This document shows positions 7,417 to 15,931 of a stretch of DNA of 29,691 bases, in pieces. The first letter of the stretch is position 1. Every line of letters starts with the position of its first letter. The stretch comes from JAZDFH01 sp043808035. GTDB lineage: Bacteria > Patescibacteriota > Minisyncoccia > UBA6257 > Colwellbacteraceae. Where the stretch lies: assembly GCA_043808035.1 (NCBI GenBank), contig JAZDFH010000075.1:1-29691 (forward strand), given 5' to 3'. The position numbers and the translations under genes were made by a program. The notes under the pieces are model-generated. The model was not told the origin of the DNA, did not search any database, and saw nothing but the letters and a program-made list of their open reading frames with translations.

Positions 7417-8409
7417 TTAATATTTTTTGTTGCCTAAAAATGACTGTATGGTTGTTTCAATATCTGCAACATCGTGTGCCTGCATTAATGCTACTCGTAA
7501 CTGTTTCGCTCCCTTAAAGTCTGAAACATATGCCTTGAAATGTTTTTTCATAATGTTAAACGCGGACTCGGCGGGGAAATATTTTCTGAAAAGATGGGCA
7601 TGTTCAATCATAATGGCGAAGCGTTCTTCAAGTGACATTTTGATGTGTTCATATTCAGTGTTAAAAAACCACGGTTTTCCAAAAACTCCACGGCCAACCA
7701 TAATTCCATCAAGATTATATAGGGCCGCTTTTTCACGTCCTTCTTGCAAGGTACGTATATCTCCGTTTCCAATAATCAGCGGACGATGCGAAATATCTCC
7801 AGATGCATGTATCATTTCCGATGCTGTACCAATACGATCCCAATGTGTTGAAACTTTTGACATCTCTTTTTTTGTTCTGCCATGAATAGTTATTGCAGCG
7901 GGTTGTGCTTCGATAAGAAATGGTAGCCATTCTTCCAATGTGTCGCGATGATATCCAATACGTGTTTTTACCGATACCGGAATTTTGCTTTTGGCGGCAC
8001 GTACCCCTTCTCTGGCAGCATGGATGACTTCTTGAGCAAGAAGTGGTGTTTGTATTAACGATGCTCCCGCCCCTTGCCGCTGTATACTTTTTTCAGGACA
8101 CCCCATATTAATATCGATACCATCGAAGCCAAGTCCGCATATGTATTGGGTACATTTATATACGTTTTCAGGATTCGCTCCAAAAATTTGTGCGACAATG
8201 GGACGTTCGTTTTTTTCGTACACTAATCTTTTGCCTATCTCTTCTCTCCCCACAGAACACATTCCATCGCATGAAACAAATTCTGTCCACATTACATCGG
8301 GTTTGCCATATTTTGCAATCATATGCCGAAAAGGAGAATCTGTAACATCCGCCATTGGAGCGAGTGCAAAAAACGGACGAGGTAATTTTTTCCAAAATCC
8401 TTTTACCAT
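7417..8409 (-). CDS. dus: tRNA-dihydrouridine synthase
   Basis: A 330-aa flavoenzyme that reduces uridine to dihydrouridine in tRNA using FMN and NADPH. The TIM-barrel motifs appear in order: FALAPMADVTDSPFR (14-28), DINMGCPEKSI with catalytic Cys104, VKTRIGY, ITIHGRT, IIGNGDI (phosphate binding) and GIMVGRGVFGKPWF. Length is typical. ATG 8409 is used; an upstream in-frame GTG at 8415 is less likely. The gene starts 9 bp after the helicase gene's stop and is probably co-transcribed with it. The Dus subfamily (A, B or C) is not clear; the overall pattern is DusB-like. Confidence 0.93.
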   Translation of the reverse strand: MVKGFWKKLPRPFFALAPMADVTDSPFRHMIAKYGKPDVMWTEFVSCDGMCSVGREEIGKRLVYEKNERPIVAQIFGANPENVYKCTQYICGLGFDGIDINMGCPEKSIQRQGAGASLIQTPLLAQEVIHAAREGVRAAKSKIPVSVKTRIGYHRDTLEEWLPFLIEAQPAAITIHGRTKKEMSKVSTHWDRIGTASEMIHASGDISHRPLIIGNGDIRTLQEGREKAALYNLDGIMVGRGVFGKPWFFNTEYEHIKMSLEERFAIMIEHAHLFRKYFPAESAFNIMKKHFKAYVSDFKGAKQLRVALMQAHDVADIETTIQSFLGNKKY

Positions 8410-8418
8410 ATACACGTT

Positions 8419-11400
8419 CTATACCATACCGTCACGCAAACGGCAAAATTCGCAGTCTTTATTGCCACATCGTTCATCTGCGAACGAAACGGTCATAATT
8501 TTTTCTGCGACATCATATATTTGATTCATAAGCTCTTCTGTCTTTTTTGTATCAATAAAAAATTTTTCTTTTTGGTACGTTCCTTTCTTATTTGGTTCAA
8601 TGAAATCTATCTCTCCACTTTCCATCCGTCCACGATATGGACCGGAAGCATCGAGCAATATTTTATAAAAAACGAGTTGTCGGACATAGTCCCCCGTCCC
8701 TTGCTGCGTTTTTCCTTCAAGGTCATTGCGTGTTCTTGTTTTTCCTGTCTTGTAGTCAACAACATTGATATTCCCATTTTGGGAGAATTCAAGTTTATCG
8801 AGTTTCCCTGTAAGTCGTATCTGGGGTAATCCATCCTTTTTCGGGATCATTACTCCACGAATAGACATTTCATTTTTGGTATCGGTTATCCACGTGTTTT
8901 TATAATAATCATGATACCCCGAAAGCGCTTCTTTCCCTTTTGTAATGACACTTTTATTTTCTTCTCGTTCCAGAATCGTATTCTTTGTACTTTCTTCAAA
9001 TGTTTTTGTAAGCAATTCTTTTTTTGCTTCTCCTCCGCGGCATGCATCGAAATATGTTCGCATGGCAGCGTGTACGGCAGTCCCGTATGCTTGAGACACT
9101 GTCGGTGCTTTCGGCATTTGCAGAAGGTTCATATAGACATATCTCCATGGACATTCTAAAAAATTATTCAGTGCGGTTGCAGCGAGTCCTCGTTCTTCAA
9201 AAAGATGTGTAATATATTCTTTTTCAAAAGCATTAACTTTTTTACTCAGCGTGGGAGCAAAGTGAAGGGTGAGCCGTTCCGTATTTTGTCCCGTATACAA
9301 AGAGGTATCACCTTCGATTTTTAAGGGGGCATGCATTTCTTCGACAAACTGTGCAGGAATACGATCAGTGCCATCGTCTCCTGCTTTGGCGTATGAAATA
9401 AAAACCTGTTTTTTCGCACGAGTGATCGCGACATAAAAAAGACGGCGTTCATCATCGTTTTTTGAGTGTGCGTGTTGTACGTCGTCTCCTTTTTCAATGA
9501 GGTTTGGAAGCACAATCAGTTCCCTGATTTTTTTATTTCCCCAATGCCCGTCATACGCACGGACAATAAAGACATATTCAAATTCAAGCCCCTTCGCACC
9601 ATGGGCGGTCATGCAACGAACAGCATCGGGAATGAATGTTCCCACAGACTCTTTGAGTGGGATATTTTGTTCTTCCAGAATTGTAAAATGGCGAAGACAG
9701 TTTGTAACTGTACAATGAGGGTTTTGTTCAACAAGTGATCGTACTTCTGAAAACAATGTGTTGATTCGTGATATTCGATCAGCCGAATCGTCACTTTGCA
9801 TAATGTGCACAAGATACCCAGATTCGCGGACTAATGTCTCGAAAAATTCTGTGACGGGTCGATTTTGGGCTATGGTACGCCATTGTGAAAAAAGAGATGC
9901 GATGTGGTTCATGTGGGCAGGATTTGTGATGCCTGCCTCTGCAAGCTCGTTTTCATCAGTCAGCATTTCTATCAATGGTAGTTTTTTTATACGTGCAAGG
10001 CGGTTTGTTTTATAGATGTCTATCGGTTGTATATTCAAAAAATCAATATGGAGAACGGAAAAAAGTTTTTCATCTGAATCGAATTCGTCGATATATCTCA
10101 TCAATAACAAGAAATTACGGATGTCAGGTATATCAAGGATGTTTTTCTTTGATTCTATTTTGAATGGTATTCCTTTCTTGTCGAGTAGATCAGCGATGCT
10201 GTTGGCATCTTTATTGTTCCGATAGATAATGGCGATTTCGCGTTTATCGACTCCTTGTGATATGAGCTGCGTTATTCGTTCGGTAATAAAAAATAATTCG
10301 TCCTCATCACGTTCAAAAGCGAATACTTCTATCGGGCGAGAGGTGTGTTGCGCTTTAGCGTGCAATATATCTGAAATATCGGTGAATATTTGCGTGATGC
10401 GTTGTGTGTTTTTTTCAATCATGCTTCCTGCAGCATCAAGGATGCTTTGAGAAGACCGATAATTATTCGTTAAAGTGATAAGTGTCGCATCAGGGTATTT
10501 CTCTTTAAAATATAGAAAATTTTTCAGTGATGCTCCTTGAAAACGGAATATTGCTTGCTTTTCATCACCAACAACAAAAATATTCGGGTTTTCATGAAAG
10601 CTGGCAAGAAACTCCAAGATTTGATTTTGCGCATTATTCGTATCTTGATGCTCATCGACAAGGAAATAATGAAATTGTTCTTGTAGCATACGAAGGAGCA
10701 GCTCGTTTGATGTAAGTGTTTGAGAAACTGACATAATCATATCGTCATAATCATACACATGCTCTGATGCAAGTAGCTCTTGGTATGCTTCGTATATATC
10801 CGCAAGCTCTTTGTCCTTATCGAGTTGATCAAGTCTTTTTTGATATGGTGCTTTGACCTTCCCTTTATATGCCCCTTTCTCATGTACGAAGTCACTCGCA
10901 TTCTGTATACGATGCGTTTCTTCATCAACTAATAGCCGTAAATCTTTTGGTGTTTTGCCTTCACGTTTTAACGTACTTATCGCGGATTTCACAGCGCCGA
11001 TGTACATGGATGGATATCGAAACGGACGAAGTTTCCCATCTGTCCCCCTTGCTTCAATTGCTTCCTGGATCAGCCGTACTTGTATTGCTTCGTCTGATGG
11101 TGTTCGACCGATAATTTCGTTAAACATATCAGGGTTGGTTTGTATAACTTCATTACAGAAGCCATGAAATGTGGCGATGTTAACTCCATATGCCTGTGAC
11201 CCGATAATAGCCGAAAGTCGTCGTTTCATTTCAGCGGCAGCAGCTTCAGTGAATGTGAGTGCGAGAATATTTTCCGGCTCGGCATGCGTTTGTAAGAGGA
11301 TATTTGCAATTCGGAGTGTGAGGATTTGCGTTTTGCCTGTGCCGGGACCCGCTACCACCATCACTGGACATTCAACAATATCAACCGCTTTTTTTTGAGC

Positions 11401-11445
11401 GGTATTGAGTTTGTTATAACGTTCGGTGAATTCAGGAGTCTTCAT
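8419..11445 (-). CDS. UvrD/PcrA-type helicase fused to PD-(D/E)XK Fe-S nuclease
   Basis: A 1008-aa superfamily 1A DNA helicase with a C-terminal RecB-like nuclease, an architecture like AddB/AdnA in double-strand-break end processing. Helicase motifs: Q motif with Walker A GPGTGKT (33-39), Ia LALTFTEAAAAEM (61-73), ATFHGFC, II DEHQDTN (264-270), III VVGDEKQAIFRFQG (291-304), IV LTNNYRSS, V TAHGAKGLEFEYVF, VI RRLFYVAITRAKKQVF. The nuclease part has GTAVHAAM (His) and LTGKLDKLEFS...INVVDYKTGK (catalytic Asp and Lys). Four cysteines frame it: one in FLECPWRYVY and Cys993, Cys998, Cys1001 at the C-terminus, the arrangement of an iron-sulfur staple. Motif II has His where most UvrD proteins have Phe (DEFQD). 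The gene follows the pseudouridine synthase gene after 7 bp. Confidence 0.92.
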   Translation of the reverse strand: MKTPEFTERYNKLNTAQKKAVDIVECPVMVVAGPGTGKTQILTLRIANILLQTHAEPENILALTFTEAAAAEMKRRLSAIIGSQAYGVNIATFHGFCNEVIQTNPDMFNEIIGRTPSDEAIQVRLIQEAIEARGTDGKLRPFRYPSMYIGAVKSAISTLKREGKTPKDLRLLVDEETHRIQNASDFVHEKGAYKGKVKAPYQKRLDQLDKDKELADIYEAYQELLASEHVYDYDDMIMSVSQTLTSNELLLRMLQEQFHYFLVDEHQDTNNAQNQILEFLASFHENPNIFVVGDEKQAIFRFQGASLKNFLYFKEKYPDATLITLTNNYRSSQSILDAAGSMIEKNTQRITQIFTDISDILHAKAQHTSRPIEVFAFERDEDELFFITERITQLISQGVDKREIAIIYRNNKDANSIADLLDKKGIPFKIESKKNILDIPDIRNFLLLMRYIDEFDSDEKLFSVLHIDFLNIQPIDIYKTNRLARIKKLPLIEMLTDENELAEAGITNPAHMNHIASLFSQWRTIAQNRPVTEFFETLVRESGYLVHIMQSDDSADRISRINTLFSEVRSLVEQNPHCTVTNCLRHFTILEEQNIPLKESVGTFIPDAVRCMTAHGAKGLEFEYVFIVRAYDGHWGNKKIRELIVLPNLIEKGDDVQHAHSKNDDERRLFYVAITRAKKQVFISYAKAGDDGTDRIPAQFVEEMHAPLKIEGDTSLYTGQNTERLTLHFAPTLSKKVNAFEKEYITHLFEERGLAATALNNFLECPWRYVYMNLLQMPKAPTVSQAYGTAVHAAMRTYFDACRGGEAKKELLTKTFEESTKNTILEREENKSVITKGKEALSGYHDYYKNTWITDTKNEMSIRGVMIPKKDGLPQIRLTGKLDKLEFSQNGNINVVDYKTGKTRTRNDLEGKTQQGTGDYVRQLVFYKILLDASGPYRGRMESGEIDFIEPNKKGTYQKEKFFIDTKKTEELMNQIYDVAEKIMTVSFADERCGNKDCEFCRLRDGMV

Positions 11446-11452
11446 CTCTATA

Positions 11453-12175
11453 TCAATCTATAAACCCTATTTTGTTAAAAAAGATTTCCAACTCTTTCTC
11501 TGTGATTTCACGAGCCTCCCCCTCTTTTAAAGTTCCGAGACGAATATTCATTATACGTATCCGTTTTAAATCACAAACTTGATATCCAACTGCCGCGCAC
11601 ATGCGTCTGATTTGATGCCTTTTTCCTTCTGTCAGTATGATGCGCATGGTTCTTGGACTTAATATGTTTACCGTGCATGGTTTCGCTTGAAAATTTTCGA
11701 GCCATAACCCCCTGCTCATTCTTTTTGCGATTCGTTCTTTTAATGGTTTGTCGACAGAAACGATGTATTCTTTCTCGTGTTCGTATTGAGGACTTAATAA
11801 CCTATCAACTATGCGACCATCGTTAGAAAGCAACATGAGTCCATGAGAATCTTTGTCTAATCGTCCGAATGGGAAAACCGGTTCTTTTGTTTTAAAAATA
11901 TCATCGATACTTTTTTCATCTTCGCGCGGATTATGTGTTACGATGCCTTTCGGTTTATAAAATGCATAATACACTCTCTTTTTTTGATCTTTTTGTAACA
12001 ACTTTCCAATTACTACAACATCGCCTTTTTGTATTTTATCTCCAAGTACCGCAACACGACCGTTGATTTTCACTTGCCCTTGCTTGATAAATCCATCGGC
12101 TTTTCTTCTACTGCAATATCCTTTTAATAATAGATATCGGTTTATACGTATTGGATATGTTATTGATTCTTCCAT
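11453..12175 (-). CDS. RsuA/RluB/E/F-family pseudouridine synthase
   Basis: A 240-aa enzyme that isomerises a uridine in rRNA. The N-terminal S4 RNA-binding domain is at 10-55 (INRYLLLKGYCSRRKADGFI...VKINGRVA). The catalytic domain has YKPKGIVT and GRLDKDSHGLMLLSNDG with catalytic Asp107. EGKRHQIRRMCAAVG (RsuA-type RNA-binding motif) and LGTLKEGEAREIT follow. The start at 12175 is chosen because the S4 domain begins 10 residues later; the open extension to 12244 would overlap the preceding phosphatase gene. The stop of the phosphatase gene is 16 bp upstream. The exact rRNA position modified is not predictable. Confidence 0.9.
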   Translation of the reverse strand: MEESITYPIRINRYLLLKGYCSRRKADGFIKQGQVKINGRVAVLGDKIQKGDVVVIGKLLQKDQKKRVYYAFYKPKGIVTHNPREDEKSIDDIFKTKEPVFPFGRLDKDSHGLMLLSNDGRIVDRLLSPQYEHEKEYIVSVDKPLKERIAKRMSRGLWLENFQAKPCTVNILSPRTMRIILTEGKRHQIRRMCAAVGYQVCDLKRIRIMNIRLGTLKEGEAREITEKELEIFFNKIGFID

Positions 12176-12191
12176 GTGTTGGTTTCTATAG

Positions 12192-12812
12192 TTATGTTTT
12201 AATGGGAACCGATACTGTCCCAAAATAGCAATCAGAGACAGCATTGATCAAATTATTATACAATAATGCAGTGTTATTATGCTCCCTCTGCGCATATACT
12301 TCCACAGCTCGCAGGAAAAATCCATGGGTTATAAGCAAGACAGTCTCTCTTCGTGATTGGAGGAGTTGATATGTTTTTTGGATGCGTTGATATACCGAAT
12401 TGATATTTTCGCACCCTTTTTCGTTATGTACCAATGCTGAAAGTATGCGTTCATTGATTGTATGTATAGTATTATTTTTCTTTTCGGTATGAGAAAAAAG
12501 TATATCAAGATCAAATGGTATCTCACGAATATATGGCAATGTCTCTATTGGTAGAGGATTTTTATTCATATGGCAGGCAAGAAAAAAAGCCGTCTCTACT
12601 GTTCTTTTTGAGGGGCTTGTATAGATACGGGATATTTTCTCAAATGGGACTGCTTTTTGTATTACTGCAAGATGAGAACGTAAGAATTCCATATCGGGTG
12701 ATGGATTAAGAGTATTTACCCCTAATGCTTGTAAGACAGAAGAGGGCATTTCGGAGTGAGACGAATACGGTAATTGCAACTTCCCGTGTCGTAAAAAATA
12801 AGCGGTATTCAT
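12192..12812 (-). CDS. Histidine phosphatase (phosphoglycerate-mutase-like)
   Basis: A 206-aa protein of the branch-2/1 histidine phosphatase superfamily, which removes phosphate from small molecules or proteins through a phospho-histidine. The signature FLRHGK is at 6-11 (His9). YTSPSKRTVETAFFL carries the second arginine, REIPFD the acid segment, and LLITHGFFLRAVE the second catalytic histidine. There is no signal peptide. The substrate is unknown. It is the first gene of a tight minus-strand run with the pseudouridine synthase, helicase-nuclease, dus and guanylate-kinase-like genes. A -10 box only 6 nt before the ATG implies a leaderless mRNA. Confidence 0.85.
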   Translation of the reverse strand: MNTAYFLRHGKLQLPYSSHSEMPSSVLQALGVNTLNPSPDMEFLRSHLAVIQKAVPFEKISRIYTSPSKRTVETAFFLACHMNKNPLPIETLPYIREIPFDLDILFSHTEKKNNTIHTINERILSALVHNEKGCENINSVYQRIQKTYQLLQSRRETVLLITHGFFLRAVEVYAQREHNNTALLYNNLINAVSDCYFGTVSVPIKT

Positions 12813-12818
12813 AATTAA

Positions 12819-12824
12819 AGTATA
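12819..12824 (-). promoter_or_regulatory. -10 box of the histidine phosphatase run
   Basis: TATACT on the minus strand ends 6 nt before the ATG at 12812, with no Shine-Dalgarno. A half-site (ATTGTACT, 12830-12837) of the TrpR-like palindrome at 15841 lies just upstream; eight bases may be chance. Confidence 0.45.
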
Positions 12825-12854
12825 TTTTTATTGTACTGTATATCAGTAAAAGAA

Positions 12855-12889
12855 GATAAGGGCATGTGTTGTCTATGCATGCCCTTATC
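12855..12889 (-). terminator. Terminator hairpin after PEP-synthase-like gene
   Basis: A perfect 12-bp stem (GATAAGGGCATG with its complement) closes an 11-nt loop. It lies 12 bp past the stop of the 12901-15387 gene. It lacks a long T-run, but stem strength and position fit an end-of-transcript hairpin. Confidence 0.65.
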
Positions 12890-12900
12890 TGATGTTTTGC

Positions 12901-15387
12901 TTAACGTATAATCTCAACGAACCCCTGTTGTCCATTAATGCGAACACGCATCCCTGTTTTGAGGATAGTGGTGGCATATGGGACATTCAAGACCGCTCCC
13001 ATTCCTATTTCTCGAGCATATACTGCTCCATGGGCAAGCATCCCTCCAATCTCTGTTATCAATCCCCCTGTTGGTCCCAGAATCGCAAGAAGTGGTGTCC
13101 ATGCGGGGTCGGTTGTGACAGTGACCAGAATATTTCCAGAGTATAGTTGTTTGCACTTTTCTGTTTCCTCAATAGAAGTAACAACAACGACATCTCCTTC
13201 TATTATCGCAGAGGTAACTCCTACACCGTATAACACGTTGTCTTGTGATGTGTATGGTCTCCCTATAGAACTCCAATCTGATGTCATGATAACAGGAGAA
13301 ACACTAATATCTCGTGCGCTTATCATCCATTCCTTACATGTCGCAGCGATATTTTTATATACCATTTTTGACTGTTGAAAAAACGATTGATCTGACAGAG
13401 ATAGTAATGTATTCAGTGGAAGGTAAAAAATATCGCCTTCTTCCATTCCGAACGCATGTTCGATCCTTACAGCATATGTACGTAATAATTCGTATGCTCG
13501 CAAAAATTCAAATTTCACGATTTCTCGAAGTGGTAGAATATTTTGTGCCGCTTGTATCGCCTGGTTCAATTCTCCTTGAAGACATCCTGCATGGCGCAGC
13601 ACCTCAAATTCTACAGATGTTCGTTTCTCCTTACTTGCGGCAAAATCTGCTTGTGGATCATGTTGAATGCTTTTTGCACAATTACGTAAAATATCAGGAT
13701 CTTGTCGATATCGAGGAGTCGCTATTTCAAGTTCGTGAATCGCAAGGTGTCCATATCGTATAAGCACGTCTTGTAATGATACGTCTCCTTGTTGCAATCG
13801 AAAAAGGTCGAGACTCATCTGTAGGTGCGGGTTGTGTTCTATCGAAGTTCCTCCTGTAAGCGCATTGATATACTGATCTGCTTGATCTCCATATATGGCT
13901 GAAAGAATTTTTCGAAGTCTGGCATACGCAAAAAATCCAACTCTTGCCACCTTTACAAATATGCGACATGCGTCAGTCCGTAAGAGGTTTGCAACATGTG
14001 CAAATTGTCTTGCGGCATCAATTACGGTTGGTGTTGGCGGCAAAGCTTGAAGCGTTTTTCTCCATCGTGATACAAACGCGGTATACATAGGGACTAGGTT
14101 CGCCTCGATATCTGCGAATTGTCTGAAGAACATTTCGTAGCACTCGTGGTACCTATCTCCGTCTGTGGTACCATATAATTCTCGAAGCAGTTTGCGAGAA
14201 GGACTTTGATCATACAGAACTATCTCAGGATAATTTGCAAGTGAAGGATTTTCTTGTATCAGATGAATATATAGTTGCACCAATTTGGTATATGCATAGA
14301 GAGGTATTCCTTTTATGCGATAGGTGCATGCATCGTGAATGATGCTACATCGCGGTTGTCCCCCAACAAGCACAAAAAATCCCGTATTCAACTCTTCTCC
14401 AATAGCATATCCTATTTCATTTCGTGCATGCCCAATTGCTCCACTCCCATGCCCAAACAAATAGGCAAAAAGTTCGAATGTCATCAGAGATGGATGTGGT
14501 GTAAGAATTTCTGCGATGTTTTGGTCACTGAACACATCGTGCTCTATATCAAGCCCGAGTGCAGCAAGACGCGATTGTTCTTGATTCCATTGAAAATCTA
14601 TATCTTGTATTGTACAAAGCCGAGTTGCAAGAACATTATTTTTTGAGGGTAGAGCAGTTATATCTCTACTTTGAAAAATAAAAACAATTCCCTTTTCTCG
14701 AGCCCATTCAATATCTTGTGCTTTCCCATCAAACAAAGTGACGATACGATGAGCTGTTTTGATAAGCGCTTGTATGGTTGCATCGTCAATATTCGGCTTT
14801 GATGCTCCTTCGGTAAACAAAATCTTACCGGTCTTTTGATTGACATAGAATCTTCGTGGTTCAGTTTTACCTGATACTAATGTTTCACAAACATTCTCAA
14901 CCACTTCGATAATAATGACATTTTCGCCATGAATAGGATCACAGGTGAACAATACGCCAGAGATATCAGGATGTGCCATTTCTTGAACCAATAAAGCTAA
15001 TGGTGGAACGATTTCAACCCCATGTACTTCCTGATACGAACGTACAGTTGTACTAGTATAAGCTGTTGCGCATTCGATGACTGCATTTTCACATACAGAT
15101 ACAGGTATAAACAACTTCGTCAAAAATTGTCCCGCCCATGTCAAAATGCCGTCTTCACCAAACGCGGAACTTCGGATAGCAACCAATAGATCTTGAAAGT
15201 ACGTTTGAATGGTCTGATGAATAACATCTGGTACTTTCTCCTCTATTTGTATCTTTTGTATTTCTTCTGTGGTGATGACAAAAGCTTTTTTAACAGGTAT
15301 CCCTGCTTGCAATATACGCGCAAGGCGAAATGCTTTTGTCCCGACAGTACATTCGTCTGCATTTCCTATAAAACTGAGATTTTTCAT
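12901..15387 (-). CDS. PEP-synthase / rifampicin-phosphotransferase-like dikinase
   Basis: An 828-aa protein with the three-part layout of phosphoenolpyruvate synthase and rifampicin phosphotransferase. The N-terminal PPDK-type ATP-binding domain shows GTKAFRLARILQAGIPV, AIRSSAFGEDG...WAGQF, LLVQEMAHPDISGVLFTCDP and QDIEWAREKG...FQSRDIT. A divergent middle domain follows. The C-terminal swivelling phospho-histidine domain reads GLITEIGGMLAHGAVYAREIGMGAV with catalytic His at about 786. GGMLAHGAV is closer to rifampicin phosphotransferases than to the classical TCHAA motif of PEP synthase. No PEP-binding TIM barrel is evident, which also argues against a true PEP synthase. The start has a strong GGAGG (15393-15397) 5 nt before the ATG, unlike most genes here. 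Substrate unknown. Confidence 0.82.
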   Translation of the reverse strand: MKNLSFIGNADECTVGTKAFRLARILQAGIPVKKAFVITTEEIQKIQIEEKVPDVIHQTIQTYFQDLLVAIRSSAFGEDGILTWAGQFLTKLFIPVSVCENAVIECATAYTSTTVRSYQEVHGVEIVPPLALLVQEMAHPDISGVLFTCDPIHGENVIIIEVVENVCETLVSGKTEPRRFYVNQKTGKILFTEGASKPNIDDATIQALIKTAHRIVTLFDGKAQDIEWAREKGIVFIFQSRDITALPSKNNVLATRLCTIQDIDFQWNQEQSRLAALGLDIEHDVFSDQNIAEILTPHPSLMTFELFAYLFGHGSGAIGHARNEIGYAIGEELNTGFFVLVGGQPRCSIIHDACTYRIKGIPLYAYTKLVQLYIHLIQENPSLANYPEIVLYDQSPSRKLLRELYGTTDGDRYHECYEMFFRQFADIEANLVPMYTAFVSRWRKTLQALPPTPTVIDAARQFAHVANLLRTDACRIFVKVARVGFFAYARLRKILSAIYGDQADQYINALTGGTSIEHNPHLQMSLDLFRLQQGDVSLQDVLIRYGHLAIHELEIATPRYRQDPDILRNCAKSIQHDPQADFAASKEKRTSVEFEVLRHAGCLQGELNQAIQAAQNILPLREIVKFEFLRAYELLRTYAVRIEHAFGMEEGDIFYLPLNTLLSLSDQSFFQQSKMVYKNIAATCKEWMISARDISVSPVIMTSDWSSIGRPYTSQDNVLYGVGVTSAIIEGDVVVVTSIEETEKCKQLYSGNILVTVTTDPAWTPLLAILGPTGGLITEIGGMLAHGAVYAREIGMGAVLNVPYATTILKTGMRVRINGQQGFVEIIR

Positions 15388-15453
15388 GCTTTCCTCCTTC
15401 GATAATGTTGTTTAAAGAGATATACGTTAATTGGTAACGAACAATAAAGAACT

Positions 15454-15475
15454 AAAAAACGGCACAATGGTGCCG
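15454..15475 (-). terminator. Intrinsic terminator of the TrpR-like gene
   Basis: On the minus strand, CGGCAC and GTGCCG form a 6-bp stem around a 4-nt loop (15460-15475), followed directly by six T (15454-15459). A textbook rho-independent terminator that separates the repressor gene from the PEP-synthase-like gene. Confidence 0.9.
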
Positions 15476-15510
15476 ATGACTATCTACTACTTAGTATTCG
15501 TACTATTCAC

Positions 15511-15840
15511 TCATCGACACAATGCACCTTTCTTAGTTTGCCAACTCCAACCGGTTTTTTTGGCGCAAAGTAAAAATGCGGTATCGAACCCATTATTTTT
15601 CGTGTTTATTTCTCGTGCTCCACGTGTTACGGTTGCGATGCTTGTTCTTAAATTTTTTGCAATTATTCTTTGAGGAATACCGTTTTTTAATTGTTTGATA
15701 ATCTGTAAGCGTCGAGGAATTTCTATCAATTCTTTAGGCGTTAACAGTGCATTGAAAAATTTTTCCAGTATTGTTGTGTCGTCTGCAATCATTTGTATGA
15801 TGCTCAAAAATTCTTTTATGTCTGTCTGGTTTGTTTGCAT
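15511..15840 (-). CDS. TrpR/YerC-family transcriptional repressor
   Basis: A 109-aa all-helical DNA-binding protein of the TrpR superfamily (YerC/YecD branch). The core LLTPKELIEIPRRLQIIKQL matches the helical scaffold. The helix-turn-helix is IPQRIIAKNLRTSIATVTRGAREI, with the family-typical TRG turn before the recognition helix end. E. coli TrpR uses tryptophan as co-repressor; YerC-type proteins have no firmly known ligand. The start codon directly abuts a perfect 22-bp palindrome (15841-15862) containing GTACTAGTAC, very like the E. coli Trp operator core. That strongly suggests autorepression. It has its own promoter and terminator. No tryptophan genes are in the window, so other targets must lie elsewhere. 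Confidence 0.88.
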   Translation of the reverse strand: MQTNQTDIKEFLSIIQMIADDTTILEKFFNALLTPKELIEIPRRLQIIKQLKNGIPQRIIAKNLRTSIATVTRGAREINTKNNGFDTAFLLCAKKTGWSWQTKKGALCR

Positions 15841-15862
15841 ACTATTGTACTAGTACAATAGT
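15841..15862. promoter_or_regulatory. Perfect 22-bp palindrome, putative TrpR-like operator
   Basis: ACTATTGTACT is followed immediately by its reverse complement, giving a gap-free 22-bp palindrome. The centre GTACTAGTAC shares the TGTACTAG half-site of the E. coli trp operator. It occupies the stretch between the repressor's promoter and its ATG, where a bound dimer would block initiation. Confidence 0.75.
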
Positions 15863-15878
15863 ATAATAACATTGCCAT

Positions 15879-15884
15879 TGTCAA
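15879..15884 (-). promoter_or_regulatory. -35 box of the TrpR-like gene
   Basis: A perfect TTGACA on the minus strand. At 15-18 bp spacing the -10 (TACTAT or TATTGT) falls inside the palindrome, so operator occupancy would cover the core promoter. Confidence 0.55.
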
Positions 15885-15931
15885 CTACTCTACCATGACA
15901 ACAATGCCTTAATTGTCGTATTATTAACTAT

